This document shows, piece after piece, positions 32,713 to 41,808 of a stretch of DNA of 64,000 nucleotides. This stretch comes from Larkinella bovis (GTDB lineage: Bacteria > Bacteroidota > Bacteroidia > Cytophagales > Spirosomataceae). Position numbers and translations under genes: made by a program. Numbering within the stretch: position 1 is the stretch's first letter; every line of letters begins with the position of its first letter. Below the pieces are notes generated by a model, which did not search any database, had not been told where the DNA came from, and saw only the letters and a list, made by a program, of their open reading frames with translations. Location: assembly GCF_042655385.1 (NCBI RefSeq), contig NZ_JBHSMA010000001.1, positions 1,426,001-1,490,000 of the forward strand, read 5' to 3'.

Positions 32713-32994
32713 ATGAAATCGCTTTTCAGAATCGGTGTCGCCATCGATTGCATGGCTGTTCTGTATGGCATTTATGATGCGGTAGCCGGTACGTTTTTGT
32801 GGCCCAACGTATACGCAGGTCATGGTTTGCTGGTATTGGCCCTGAGCGGAACCCTGGTGGCCCTGGCCATTTATTTCAAAACCCGCGATCCGCTATCGAT
32901 GAACTCGCTGACGGCCCGGTTACCGGCTTTCCCGCTGCTGGGTTTTGGGCTAATGATGCTGCTCATCGCAGCCTCGAAACGAATTGAAAAATAA
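32713..32994 (+). CDS. Small three-helix membrane protein
   Basis: A 93-residue protein with three hydrophobic segments (about 3-28, 36-55 and 68-87) and a basic C-terminus (SKRIEK). A longer frame opens at 32599, but the added 38 residues are polar and Ser/Thr-rich with no homology look, and the helix 1 start MKSLFRIGVAID at 32713 is the natural N-terminus. No known family is recognised. Stands alone between the DUF2723 gene (divergent) and the M3 peptidase (convergent). Confidence 0.6.
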   Translation: MKSLFRIGVAIDCMAVLYGIYDAVAGTFLWPNVYAGHGLLVLALSGTLVALAIYFKTRDPLSMNSLTARLPAFPLLGFGLMMLLIAASKRIEK

Positions 32995-33011
32995 GCAATC
33001 ATCCTATAAAA

Positions 33012-33047
33012 AAGCCCTGTACGATGCGTGTCGATCATACAGGGCTT
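33012..33047. terminator. Bidirectional terminator
   Basis: AAGCCCTGTACGAT (33012-33025) pairs with ATCATACAGGGCTT (33034-33047), 13 of 14 positions, between the small membrane protein and the convergent M3 peptidase gene. An A-run precedes it, giving U's for leftward transcripts. Confidence 0.75.
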
Positions 33048-33066
33048 CGTTCACTTTAGCCTTTTA

Positions 33067-35196
33067 TCAGAGCGTCAAACCGCTCCGGCGCAGCATGGCC
33101 TGCGGAGACGGTTCGCGGCCGCGGAATTTCTTGTACAACTCCATCGGTTTTTCCGTCCCCCCTTTTTCCAGCACGTTTTTCCGGAATTTACCGGCCACTT
33201 CCCGGCTCGACAACCCTTTTTCCTTGAAGAACTCGAACGCGTCGGCATCCAGTACCTCCGACCATTTATAGCTGTAATAACCGGCCGAATACCCGCCCGC
33301 AAAGATGTGCGAGAAGGCCGGACTAAACGCCGTTCCGGGCACTTTCGGAAACAGATTCACCAGCGAGTCCACCTTGGATTCCACCTGCTCGACGGTTTCT
33401 CCGTGGGGGGCATTGCCGTGCCAGTACATATCCACCAGCCCGTAGCGCAGTTGCGTCAGGTTCGACATGCCCGCCATGAAATTCTGGCTGGCGCGGATTT
33501 TCTCGATCATATCGTTCGGAATCACTTCCCCAGTTTGGTAATGTTTGGCAAAAAGTTTCAGCGCTTCGGGGTCGTAACACCAGTTTTCCATTACCTGCGA
33601 AGGCAGTTCCACAAAATCACGGTACACGCTCGTGCCCGACAGACTTTCGTACTTGCCGTTCGCCAGCATACCGTGCAACCCGTGTCCAAACTCGTGGAAA
33701 AGCGTCGTCACCTCGTTGAATGTCAGCAGCGACGGTTTGGTTTCGGTGGGGCGGGTGAAGTTGCAGACGTTGACCACGTGGGGCCGAACATTCACGCCTT
33801 TCTCGATTTTCTGGCCCTGAATATCGTTCATCCAGGCACCACTGCGTTTGCCCGCCCGGGGGAAATAATCGCCGTAGAAAACCGCCAGAAACGTACCGTC
33901 CTGATCGAACACCTCGTAGGTTTTTACTTCCGGATTATAAACCGGAATGTCTTTCCGTTCCTTGAACGTCAGGCCGTAGAGTTTATTCGCTACCGTAAAA
34001 ACTCCTTCAATGACGTTCTCCAGTTTGAAATACGGTTTCAGGATTTCGTCGTCCAGCGCGTATTTTTCCTTTTTCAGTTTTTCGGAATAATAGCCGAAAT
34101 CCCAGCGTTCCAGCCGTTCATCTTTAAAACCGTTCTCTTTCGCGTAGCGCGTCAGTTCGGCCAGTTGTTTTTGCGCTACCGGTTTGGCATAGCCCGCCAG
34201 CTCGCTCAAAAACTGCTTTACTTTTTCCGGCGAACCAGCCATGCTTTCTTCCAGAATAAAATCGGCATGGGTTTTATAGCCCAGCAGGTTCGCGCGGTCG
34301 TACCGCAACTGTACCATTTTCCCGATCAGTTGCTGGTTATCGTTTTTGTCGCTGTGAAAACCGCGCGAATTATACGCAACGAATAACTTTTTCCGCAGCT
34401 CCCGGCTATCGGCATAGGTCATAAACGGCTGATAACTCGGCGCTTGCAGCGTAAACACCCAGCCGGTTTTGCCTTTTTGTTTCGCCGTGGCCCTGGCCGC
34501 TTCCCGGGCAAATTCCGGTAACCCGGCCAGGTCTTTTTCGTCCGTGATTTCCAGGACGTATTCGTTCGTTTCGTTCAGCACATTCTCGCCAAACTGCAAC
34601 GAAGCCTGCGACAGTTCTTTGTTGATCGCCCGGAATTTTTCCTTGTCGGCCTCTTTCAGATTAGCGCCATTACGGGCAAAACTCTTGTAGGATTTCTCGA
34701 GCAGCATCCGGTCTTCCCCGTCCAGCTTCAATTGATTCCGCTGGTCATAGACGGTTTTGACGCGCTTGAAAAGCTTCTCGTTCAGCGTAATATCGTTGCC
34801 GTATTCGGTCAGCAAAGGCGAGGCTTCCCGCACGATTTTCTGCAAGTCGGGGCTGGTTTCGGCACTGTTCAGGTTGAACATCACCGACGAAACGCGGCTG
34901 ACCATTTCGCCGGCGCGTTCGAGTGCGACAATGGTATTTTCGAACGTCGGTGCCGCCGGATTGTTCACAATGGCGTCAATCTCCTTCCGGCCCATCGTCA
35001 TGGCTTCTTTCAGGGCGGGGAGGTAATACTCGTTTTTTACCTGGTCAAACGGCACCGTCCCGTGCGGTGTCTTGAACGGTTGCAACAGCGGATTCTCACT
35101 CATTTTTGCTTTTTCAGGGGAGGGTTGGGCCAGTAGTGCGGGGCTTAAAGCCGCCAGCAGTACCGCCGAACGGGTCATTTTTCGAAGTGTAAACAT
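33067..35196 (-). CDS. Exported M3-family oligopeptidase (Dcp/OpdA-like)
   Basis: A 709-residue zinc metallopeptidase. An N-terminal signal (about 1-23, ending PALLAQP) indicates export. The catalytic zinc motif is FHEFGHGLHGML (HExxH, about 490-500), and the third ligand lies in the following helices around ELPSQVMENW, where M3 enzymes carry it. Length and the C-terminal YSYKWSEVLDADAFEFF block fit the dipeptidyl carboxypeptidase/oligopeptidase A branch. It degrades short peptides, here probably in the periplasm. Monocistronic. Confidence 0.93.
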   Translation of the reverse strand: MFTLRKMTRSAVLLAALSPALLAQPSPEKAKMSENPLLQPFKTPHGTVPFDQVKNEYYLPALKEAMTMGRKEIDAIVNNPAAPTFENTIVALERAGEMVSRVSSVMFNLNSAETSPDLQKIVREASPLLTEYGNDITLNEKLFKRVKTVYDQRNQLKLDGEDRMLLEKSYKSFARNGANLKEADKEKFRAINKELSQASLQFGENVLNETNEYVLEITDEKDLAGLPEFAREAARATAKQKGKTGWVFTLQAPSYQPFMTYADSRELRKKLFVAYNSRGFHSDKNDNQQLIGKMVQLRYDRANLLGYKTHADFILEESMAGSPEKVKQFLSELAGYAKPVAQKQLAELTRYAKENGFKDERLERWDFGYYSEKLKKEKYALDDEILKPYFKLENVIEGVFTVANKLYGLTFKERKDIPVYNPEVKTYEVFDQDGTFLAVFYGDYFPRAGKRSGAWMNDIQGQKIEKGVNVRPHVVNVCNFTRPTETKPSLLTFNEVTTLFHEFGHGLHGMLANGKYESLSGTSVYRDFVELPSQVMENWCYDPEALKLFAKHYQTGEVIPNDMIEKIRASQNFMAGMSNLTQLRYGLVDMYWHGNAPHGETVEQVESKVDSLVNLFPKVPGTAFSPAFSHIFAGGYSAGYYSYKWSEVLDADAFEFFKEKGLSSREVAGKFRKNVLEKGGTEKPMELYKKFRGREPSPQAMLRRSGLTL

Positions 35197-35560
35197 AGTA
35201 AACTGCTCATAGGATTTCTCGCAGTTTACAAAATTACGATAAAAAAAGAAAACCGGCTTCGGATGAACGGAAACAATGTCAGTCTAGTGGCAATCAACAC
35301 GTTATAGCCTGGCGAAACTGCAGCTTGTATGCGCGATTGGAAACGCCACAGCAAGCATTCTTCGCTGGTTAAGAATTTAATCTGGGGTTAAATACACTGT
35401 CCCTACCGCCAAATCCGATCTTTTTGGTCAGGCCATCGCCAGCAAGCCTGCTTCCCCCGGTATAAAACTGGGGGTTGGTATCGGTGGTGGGCGAAAATAA
35501 GCCGCCGACGCGGGTGAGTCGGTCAGGATCGTGTATCTTGCGGATCGATACCATTTTCCG
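35197..35560. other. 364-bp divergent spacer
   Basis: The spacer separates the M3 peptidase gene (leftward) and the unknown gene at 35561 (rightward). It contains a CCCCC...GGGGG hairpin near 35455-35476 and a -7-like TATCTTG near 35534. On the minus strand 35369-35560 stays open and reads like protein (GGLFSPTTDTNPQFYTGG..., ending VFNPRLNS), but it overlaps the next gene and has no plausible start in the spacer. It might be a decayed gene end. Confidence 0.35.
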
Positions 35561-37273
35561 ATGCATACTGATTTTTCTCCCCCACTCACCCGCGCTCAGG
35601 AATCCCGCCTGGCCATCGAACGGCTTTACATCACGATGCGCCATCTGTTTAACCGGGGTTTTTATAAACCGTCCGGCGTGTCCGGTGAAGAAATCCGGCA
35701 GGCTTTGCTCACGCTCCGGCCGGAGATTTACGGTTCGGTCAACGACCCGCAACGGGTGGAACTCGATGGTCTGGTCTACGTCATGGACCGCTTACCGAAA
35801 GGCATCGAAGCCTGCCGGGTAATCACCCTCGTGTCGCGCGAAGGCTTCGAACATTCGCGGTTTCCGGTTTTGGTCCCGGCCAAACGCCGTCGGAATTGTT
35901 ACCGGGTCGATGCAGAACAGATGGTGATCGAGGTCACGAACGGCCGCAGTGAAATCTACGACATCCTGACGCACCTGACGTTCATGTTCATGGAGGCTGA
36001 CAAAATCCGGCAGAACGTTTTTCTGGAACGCGGCAACAAACTCCGCGAGTGGGAAAAACTGGAAGCCATCATCCAGTCGGGCGGCAGTGTCAAGGAAGAC
36101 GAACGCGAACTGGCACTGATGTACCTCAGTTCGATCCTGGGCCGGACCTTTGAAGAAACCCAGCAGGCCTATTACCGGTTCGAAGAAACCGCCGGCACCA
36201 ACAGCGGTTTGTTCCAGATTGTATACGGATTGGGCCGCACCTCGGTTCGGGAGATTCAGGAAAAGAACGTCGACCGCGAAATCAACTTTACGCCCATGCT
36301 CCGCGAACGCGTCGGGCAGCACCTCTACGGGGAGCGCTGGGCCACGCGCATTAAGCAATATATCGTTGAAAATGGCTGGTCGGAACGCCCGGTCCATATC
36401 ATCAGCGCCAATCCGCATAGCGTGGTAAACTGCCTCTACGCGACAGCATCCCTGGCGGAAACGACATCTTGGGACAACCTGTTCGATCTGGCGTATAAAC
36501 TCAGCCAGCCCGCCCAGCAGGAATTGCGTCGGCAGGTGGATGACTACGCCCACACCCACGGACTGCACGAACTGGAAGACCCGGGCGGTACCAACCTGCT
36601 CGTGCAATTGATCGACACGGCCCAGATCGACCCGAATGGCATTCCGGCCGAAATTGCGCACGACCCGGTTTTTATCCAGTCCGAAAAACCGCTGTTGCTG
36701 GTGATGGACTACGCATTTGGCGAACAGGCGTTCGAAACGCTGGACGAATTGCTAAAACCGTATGATTCGCACGAGGCCGAACCCTGCGAGCTGAAAGTCG
36801 CTTCCATTTCGATCATGGGCAAAGCCGGGATTCTGACCGGCGATAAAGGCGATCTGATGATTCCGACCGCGCATATTTTTGAAGGCACTGCCGACAACTA
36901 CCCCCTCGACAACGACTTTTCAACCTCCGATTTTGAAGGCTTCGGCATCGGCGTCTTCGAAGGGGCCATGATCACGGTTTTGGGCACCTCACTCCAGAAC
37001 AAAGACATTCTGTCCTACTTCAAAAATTCGTCCTGGAAAGCGATTGGGCTGGAAATGGAAGGCGCCCATTACCAGAAAGCCATCCAGTCGCACGCCAAAA
37101 TCCGGGGCAGCGTCCGGCCCGACATCAAAATCCGGTATGCCTACTATGCTTCCGACAACCCGCTGATCACGGGTGCCACGCTGGCGTCGGGCAGCCTGGG
37201 CACACTGGGCGTGAAACCGACGTATCTGATTACGATGAAATGTTTGGAAAAGATTTTGAAACCATCCGAGTAG
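35561..37273 (+). CDS. Uncharacterised Bacteroidota protein (DUF6909-like) with nucleoside-phosphorylase-like C-terminus
   Basis: A 570-residue cytoplasmic protein without signal or membrane segments. The start at 35561 (MHTDFSPPLTRAQES) is preferred to an in-frame ATG at 35531. The N-terminal 280 residues are largely helical, with a block RRNCYRVDAEQMVIEVTNGR. The C-terminal 200 residues show a pattern like the purine/uridine phosphorylase and MTA/SAH nucleosidase fold: GKAGILTGDKGDLMIPTAH (about 424), then GLEMEGAHYQKA (about 497), then YYASDNP (about 530), where MTAN enzymes have their EME substrate loop and catalytic aspartate. I believe it matches DUF6909 but cannot confirm. Base-cleaving or nucleoside-binding activity is inference. 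Next gene is mqo, 156 bp away. Confidence 0.7.
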   Translation: MHTDFSPPLTRAQESRLAIERLYITMRHLFNRGFYKPSGVSGEEIRQALLTLRPEIYGSVNDPQRVELDGLVYVMDRLPKGIEACRVITLVSREGFEHSRFPVLVPAKRRRNCYRVDAEQMVIEVTNGRSEIYDILTHLTFMFMEADKIRQNVFLERGNKLREWEKLEAIIQSGGSVKEDERELALMYLSSILGRTFEETQQAYYRFEETAGTNSGLFQIVYGLGRTSVREIQEKNVDREINFTPMLRERVGQHLYGERWATRIKQYIVENGWSERPVHIISANPHSVVNCLYATASLAETTSWDNLFDLAYKLSQPAQQELRRQVDDYAHTHGLHELEDPGGTNLLVQLIDTAQIDPNGIPAEIAHDPVFIQSEKPLLLVMDYAFGEQAFETLDELLKPYDSHEAEPCELKVASISIMGKAGILTGDKGDLMIPTAHIFEGTADNYPLDNDFSTSDFEGFGIGVFEGAMITVLGTSLQNKDILSYFKNSSWKAIGLEMEGAHYQKAIQSHAKIRGSVRPDIKIRYAYYASDNPLITGATLASGSLGTLGVKPTYLITMKCLEKILKPSE

Positions 37274-37381
37274 ACGGCTTACCAACCCCGCTACAGACCT
37301 ATTCTTTCCACAAATCCGCGAACAAGTTTGATTAATCGAAGACTTTGGACACTACGCTAACTTTTTGGAACAAGACTTTGT

Positions 37382-37389
37382 TAAATTTG
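37382..37389 (+). promoter_or_regulatory. TAnnTTTG -7 element for mqo
   Basis: TAAATTTG exactly matches the Bacteroidota -7 consensus, 40 bp upstream of the mqo ATG. TTTG words lie upstream (37344-37347 and 37364-37367), but at spacings of 34 and 14 instead of about 19-21. Confidence 0.4.
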
Positions 37390-37429
37390 TAACTTTTCCA
37401 AGAAATCAATCCATTGCCATCGTCTTCCC

Positions 37430-38962
37430 ATGCCAACGCGCAATAAAGTCGTATCCAGTACCCCCGACGTCGTTCTGATCGGGGCTGGTATCATGAGCGC
37501 CACCCTCGGTGTTCTGCTGAAAGAGCTGCAACCTGATCTGACCATCGAAATTTTTGAGCGGCTCGACGATGCAGCCGCCGAGAGTTCCGATGCCTGGAAT
37601 AATGCCGGAACGGGTCACTCGGCCTTTTGTGAACTCAACTACACACCGGAACTCCCTGACGGAACGATCGATACGAAAAAGGCCATCAAAATTGCCGAAT
37701 CGTTCGAAATCTCCAAACAATTCTGGGCCCATCTGATTCAGGAAGGCTTTCTGCAGGATGCCCCTGATTTTATCCGAACCATTCCGCACATGAGTTTTGT
37801 GTGGGGCGACGCTAACGTGGAATACCTTCGAAAACGTTATGAAGCACTCCAGCAGAATCATCTCTTTCACGGAATGTTGTATTCCGAAGATGAGACCCAG
37901 CTGAAAAAGTGGATTCCGCTGGTCATGGAAGGCCGGAAAGAAGGGGAAAAAGTGGCCGCTACCCGAATGGATATCGGGACCGATGTCAACTTCGGGGCGC
38001 TGACCCGGGCGATGTTCTACCGCCTTTACAGCATGAAGGGTGTCAAAATCCATTTTGCCCACGACGTGCGGGACCTCTGGCGATCGAAGAGCCTGGGCGG
38101 CTGGAAAGTGCGGGTTGAAAACGTGACCACCGGCCAGGTCCGGGATATCCATTCCCGGTTTTTGTTCATCGGGGCCGGGGGCGGTTCGCTGCGGCTGCTC
38201 GAAAAATCGGACATTCCCGAAAGCCGGGGGTACGGCGGTTTTCCGGTCAGTGGGCAATGGCTCAAATGCACGAACCGCGAAGTTGTCGAACGGCATGCGG
38301 CTAAGGTTTATGGTAAGGCCTCGGTCGGCGCTCCGCCCATGTCGGTGCCGCACCTCGACACTCGCATGATCGGTGATCAGAAAGAATTGCTCTTCGGCCC
38401 TTACGCCGGTTTTTCGACCAAGTTCCTGAAACACGGTTCGTATATGGATTTACCGAAATCCATTCAGATGACCAACCTGGCCCCCATGCTGATGGCCGGT
38501 TTGCACAATATTCCGCTGACCAAATACCTCATCGAGCAGGTGATGCAATCGCCGGAAGACCGGCTGGCGGCCCTGCGCGACTATTTCCCCAACGCCCGCA
38601 TGGAAGACTGGGAGCTTGAAATTGCCGGACAACGCGTTCAGGTGATCAAGAAAGACGACGAAGAAGGGGGCGTTCTGGAATTCGGCACCGAAGTGGTTAG
38701 TGCCGCCGACGGCAGCATTGCGGCCCTGCTGGGCGCGTCGCCGGGCGCTTCTACGGCGGTTTCGATCATGCTCGATTTGCTGAACCGGTGTTTTAAAGAA
38801 CAGATGGCGTCACCGGAATGGCAGGCCAAGCTGAAGCAGATGATTCCGTCGTACGGCCAGTCACTGGCCCAAAACCCGCAATTAACGCAGGAAATCCGGG
38901 CGATGACCAGTGAGGCACTCGGTCTGGACATGGCCGTTTATACGACTGATTTAACCGATTAA
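37430..38962 (+). CDS. mqo: Malate:quinone oxidoreductase
   Basis: A 510-residue FAD-dependent, membrane-associated dehydrogenase that oxidises malate to oxaloacetate and passes electrons to the quinone pool, bypassing NAD-dependent malate dehydrogenase in the TCA cycle. The N-terminal dinucleotide fold is VVLIGAGIMSATLGVLLKEL (about 14-33). Family blocks AWNNAGTGHSAFCELNYTP, TRMDIGTDVNFGALTR and FIGAGGGSLRLLEKSDIPE are intact, and the C-terminal SPGASTAVSIMLDLL is as expected. No signal peptide; it binds the inner face of the membrane. Monocistronic. Confidence 0.96.
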   Translation: MPTRNKVVSSTPDVVLIGAGIMSATLGVLLKELQPDLTIEIFERLDDAAAESSDAWNNAGTGHSAFCELNYTPELPDGTIDTKKAIKIAESFEISKQFWAHLIQEGFLQDAPDFIRTIPHMSFVWGDANVEYLRKRYEALQQNHLFHGMLYSEDETQLKKWIPLVMEGRKEGEKVAATRMDIGTDVNFGALTRAMFYRLYSMKGVKIHFAHDVRDLWRSKSLGGWKVRVENVTTGQVRDIHSRFLFIGAGGGSLRLLEKSDIPESRGYGGFPVSGQWLKCTNREVVERHAAKVYGKASVGAPPMSVPHLDTRMIGDQKELLFGPYAGFSTKFLKHGSYMDLPKSIQMTNLAPMLMAGLHNIPLTKYLIEQVMQSPEDRLAALRDYFPNARMEDWELEIAGQRVQVIKKDDEEGGVLEFGTEVVSAADGSIAALLGASPGASTAVSIMLDLLNRCFKEQMASPEWQAKLKQMIPSYGQSLAQNPQLTQEIRAMTSEALGLDMAVYTTDLTD

Positions 38963-39060
38963 CGCCCTGTTTCTGAAGAGTTACCTTGCAGTAGCCGGCA
39001 GGCCTTTCGGACCGCCAACCCTGGGCACATCAAAACCGCTGATAGGAAGCAACTGTCTAT

Positions 39061-39101
39061 AAAACACAAAAGGATGCCTTGGTCGGGCATCCTTTTGTGT
39101 T
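39061..39101. terminator. Strong bidirectional terminator
   Basis: A perfect 17-bp stem: the left arm (39061-39077) begins AAACACAAAAGGATGCC and its complement is at 39085-39101. It lies between convergent mqo and the nucleoside permease gene, with U-rich 3' arms in both directions. Confidence 0.85.
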
Positions 39102-39116
39102 TTCCCGAAAACCGGA

Positions 39117-40337
39117 CTATAGCGGCCCCGTAACCAGCTCGTCTTCCGCCGGTACGGTTTTCTTGCGATCGTTGAAAAATAGTACAAACAGTACCAGCAC
39201 CACGGCGGCAATTCCGGCCGGAACCATCCAGACGGAGGTCCAGTTTACCTTGCCGTTTACGGTGTACATATCCGCCACAATACCCGCCAGTTTGGAACCG
39301 ATGCCCATTCCGATTCCGTAGGTTGCCAGCGTGATCAGTCCCTGCGCCGATGACTTGATGCGCTCCCCGGCTTTGTTGTCGGTGTAAATTTGCCCGGTTA
39401 CAAAGAAGAAGTCGTAACAGACGCCGTGCAGCACGATGGCAATGTACAGCATCCACTCGCCCGAACCGCCGTCGCCGTACCCAAACAGCAAAAACCGGAT
39501 GATCCAGGCCACCAGCCCAACCACCAGCATGTACTTCACGCCCAGCCGTTTGAAGGCCAGCGGAATCATCAGCATGAAAAAGAATTCGGAAGCCTGGCCC
39601 AGCGACATTTTGTTCTCCACGTTGGTCATGCCCGAATCCGTCAGCGACGGGTTGGCCATGGCGTAGTAGAACGACAGCGGAATACAGATCAGGACCGAGG
39701 AAACAAAGAAAATCGCAAACGAACGGTCTTTCAGTAACTTAAACGCATCGACCCCCAAAATTTGCCCAACCGTGGCATTGGCGCTGGCTTTCGGGGGCGT
39801 GTCCGGCAACGTGAAGGAAAACAAACCGAAAAACAGCGCAATGTACATTGCAATCTCAAAAATGGTCGATTCCCCGCCGATATTCAGAAAACCGACAATG
39901 TTGGTGATGACAATCCAGGCCACCGTTCCCAGGACCCGAATGCCGGGAAACTCTTTTTCGGGGTTGGCCATGTGCTGCATCGCAATCGAGGTCGTCAGCG
40001 ACATCGACGGGGCAAAGGTCAGGCAGTAGGCCAGAATCTGCCAGAAAAACGCGTCGGGATTTTTCTCCTGCACCAGAAAAAACAGAATGGCGGCTCCGGC
40101 CAGGTTCAGCACCCCCAGCACTTTCTGGGCGGCAAAATACCGGTCGGCAATCAGTCCGACGAAAAATGGGGCTACCAGCATCGCCAGCGAGAAAGCCGTG
40201 TAGGCGTTCCCGACCTGGTCACCGGTGGCATTCAATTGGGAAAAGAGGTACTTACTCATCTGTCCATACCAGGCCCCCCAGACGGAGTACAGCAGGAACA
40301 TCATGAGGGAAAGTTGAATACGGGTTTTAAGCTTCAT
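39117..40337 (-). CDS. Nucleoside:H+ symporter family MFS transporter (NupG-like)
   Basis: A 406-residue, twelve-helix transporter. The N-terminal LSLMMFLLYSVWGAWYGQMSKYLF region and the FVGLIADRYFAAQKVLG loop match the nucleoside permease branch (NupG/XapB) of the major facilitators. The second half contains FVTGQIYTDNKAGERIKSSAQGLI, another family block. It should take up nucleosides or related glycosides with protons. Some Bacteroidota homologues sit in sugar loci, so the substrate may be wider. It stands alone, divergent from the next gene. Confidence 0.88.
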   Translation of the reverse strand: MKLKTRIQLSLMMFLLYSVWGAWYGQMSKYLFSQLNATGDQVGNAYTAFSLAMLVAPFFVGLIADRYFAAQKVLGVLNLAGAAILFFLVQEKNPDAFFWQILAYCLTFAPSMSLTTSIAMQHMANPEKEFPGIRVLGTVAWIVITNIVGFLNIGGESTIFEIAMYIALFFGLFSFTLPDTPPKASANATVGQILGVDAFKLLKDRSFAIFFVSSVLICIPLSFYYAMANPSLTDSGMTNVENKMSLGQASEFFFMLMIPLAFKRLGVKYMLVVGLVAWIIRFLLFGYGDGGSGEWMLYIAIVLHGVCYDFFFVTGQIYTDNKAGERIKSSAQGLITLATYGIGMGIGSKLAGIVADMYTVNGKVNWTSVWMVPAGIAAVVLVLFVLFFNDRKKTVPAEDELVTGPL

Positions 40338-40502
40338 TGGGTTTGCGTAGAAGTTGATATAGGTTGAGCAGCGCGGAAGGCTTTTGCGGCTTTGAAGTTA
40401 AAAGAAATGCACCAAGCGTCAAACCGTCGACCGGGAAGTTTCAATTAAATCCCGGATTTCGGCGTTTCAGGCACCCGGTTTTCCATTTGGTAAAAAGTTC
40501 GA

Positions 40503-40532
40503 TTTGGTCTGTCCCCACATTCCTTATTTTTG
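40503..40532 (+). promoter_or_regulatory. Consensus promoter with TSS near the start codon
   Basis: TTTG (40503-40506) and TATTTTTG (40525-40532) are separated by 18 bp, a near-ideal -33/-7 pair for Bacteroidota sigma factor. The ATG at 40537 is only 4 bp beyond the -7 element, so transcription would begin at or next to the start codon. Confidence 0.55.
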
Positions 40533-40536
40533 TGGC

Positions 40537-41661
40537 ATGAAACTGATTTACGCCCTCTTAACCATCACATTGTTTTCGACCAGCACCGCCGTTCGGGCCC
40601 AAAAGGTCGATCTCGACCGGTTTTATTTCGACGCCGGTTATTTAATTCTTCCGAAAGAATATACTCCGGCCAACCAGCGCACCTTCGGGGTTCGGGTCAT
40701 CAGCTCCCCCTCGGTGGCGTCGGCTTACCCGGATGCCGCGGTTTACGAAAAGATCGGCCTGTCGGGATTCGAACGCGTCGAGAACAATCCGGCCGTCGGG
40801 ATTCAAATCGAATTTGGCAACGTTCGGTTTGAGAAAAGCGACACCAAAATCCGCACCGAAGAAAAAAAGGACAAGGACGGCAAGGTTACCAGCAAAACCG
40901 ACTATTATTCCATCACGGTCCGCTACAGTTTTAGTGGCAACTACAAAATTCTCGGCACGCGTACCGACGAAAAATCCCTGAGCCGGAAAGAAAAAGAGAA
41001 AGCCAGGAATCTGCAAAGCAACCGGTTTTTGCAGGGTGCTTCGCAGGCCGACCCAACCAAAAGCGTCACAACCAGCGGTTATTTCCCAACTGAATTATCG
41101 TATACCACCATCGAGTACAAGAACCTGGCCGACGCCCGGCGCTACATCGACCAGAACCAGCAAACGATCCGCACGGACCTGATTACCAAGTACGTCAACG
41201 ACGCTCTCGTTCGTGTCAACGAGGATGCCAACCGCTGGTACGGGTATGTTCCGACCCAGACGCGGGAGTTTTTGTGGATTCTCGATTCCAAAAGCCACCC
41301 CGAATACCCGATCCAACAGGAAGCCATCAAGGCCGTGAAGGAGTTGTCGAAGCGGATGGTGGCGACCCAGCCCATCGACCAGCTGGCCCGCGATCTGCAA
41401 CCCGTGCTGGATTATTTTCAGGAACTGAAAAACAAGTATCCCGGCAGCGACAAGCGGAACCAGAAAATGCGGTATTCGGCCTTTTACAACCTGATGGTCC
41501 TGAATTATTTCCTCGACCGGCCCGATCAGGCCTTAGTGGAAGCCGATGGTTTGATTAAAAATGGGTACGATACCAAAGACGGCGAGCGCTACGCGGGCTG
41601 GTCGGAGGAACTGAAGAAGATGCTGGACAAACACCAGATGACCTCCCGGCACGTTCAGTAA
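40537..41661 (+). CDS. Secreted protein of unknown function
   Basis: A 374-residue protein with a clear signal peptide (about 1-22, ending AVRAQ). No known domain is recognised. The mature part has a Tyr/Phe-rich first third (LDRFYFDAGYLILPKEYTP), a strongly charged segment (about 100-170, with many Lys, Glu and Arg) and a helical C-terminal third with the TPR-like stretch AFYNLMVLNYFLDRPDQALVEADGL. A start at 40504 would put eleven residues before the signal and is less likely. It may be a periplasmic or lipid-associated component; no function can be assigned. Probably conserved in relatives given its length and clean signal. Confidence 0.65.
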   Translation: MKLIYALLTITLFSTSTAVRAQKVDLDRFYFDAGYLILPKEYTPANQRTFGVRVISSPSVASAYPDAAVYEKIGLSGFERVENNPAVGIQIEFGNVRFEKSDTKIRTEEKKDKDGKVTSKTDYYSITVRYSFSGNYKILGTRTDEKSLSRKEKEKARNLQSNRFLQGASQADPTKSVTTSGYFPTELSYTTIEYKNLADARRYIDQNQQTIRTDLITKYVNDALVRVNEDANRWYGYVPTQTREFLWILDSKSHPEYPIQQEAIKAVKELSKRMVATQPIDQLARDLQPVLDYFQELKNKYPGSDKRNQKMRYSAFYNLMVLNYFLDRPDQALVEADGLIKNGYDTKDGERYAGWSEELKKMLDKHQMTSRHVQ

Positions 41662-41808
41662 GCGCAACGGCTGGCACCGTTCGTCGGCGGCTAAACCCTT
41701 CCCGGGTTGCAACTGGTCCCAAACTTTCCTATTTTTCAAGCTGTTGAAACCGGTTACCGGCTCCACGGGCCCACGAACGGCGGTTTCGATCGTTTGAAGC
41801 GGAATGCT

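Noticed and set aside
33028..34386. 452-codon open frame on the plus strand opposite the M3 peptidase
   Set aside because: It lies antisense to a complete, motif-bearing peptidase and its translation has no domain; it arises from codon bias of the real gene.
37406..38434. 342-codon minus-strand frame opposite mqo
   Set aside because: Shadow of mqo; no signal, domain or promoter.
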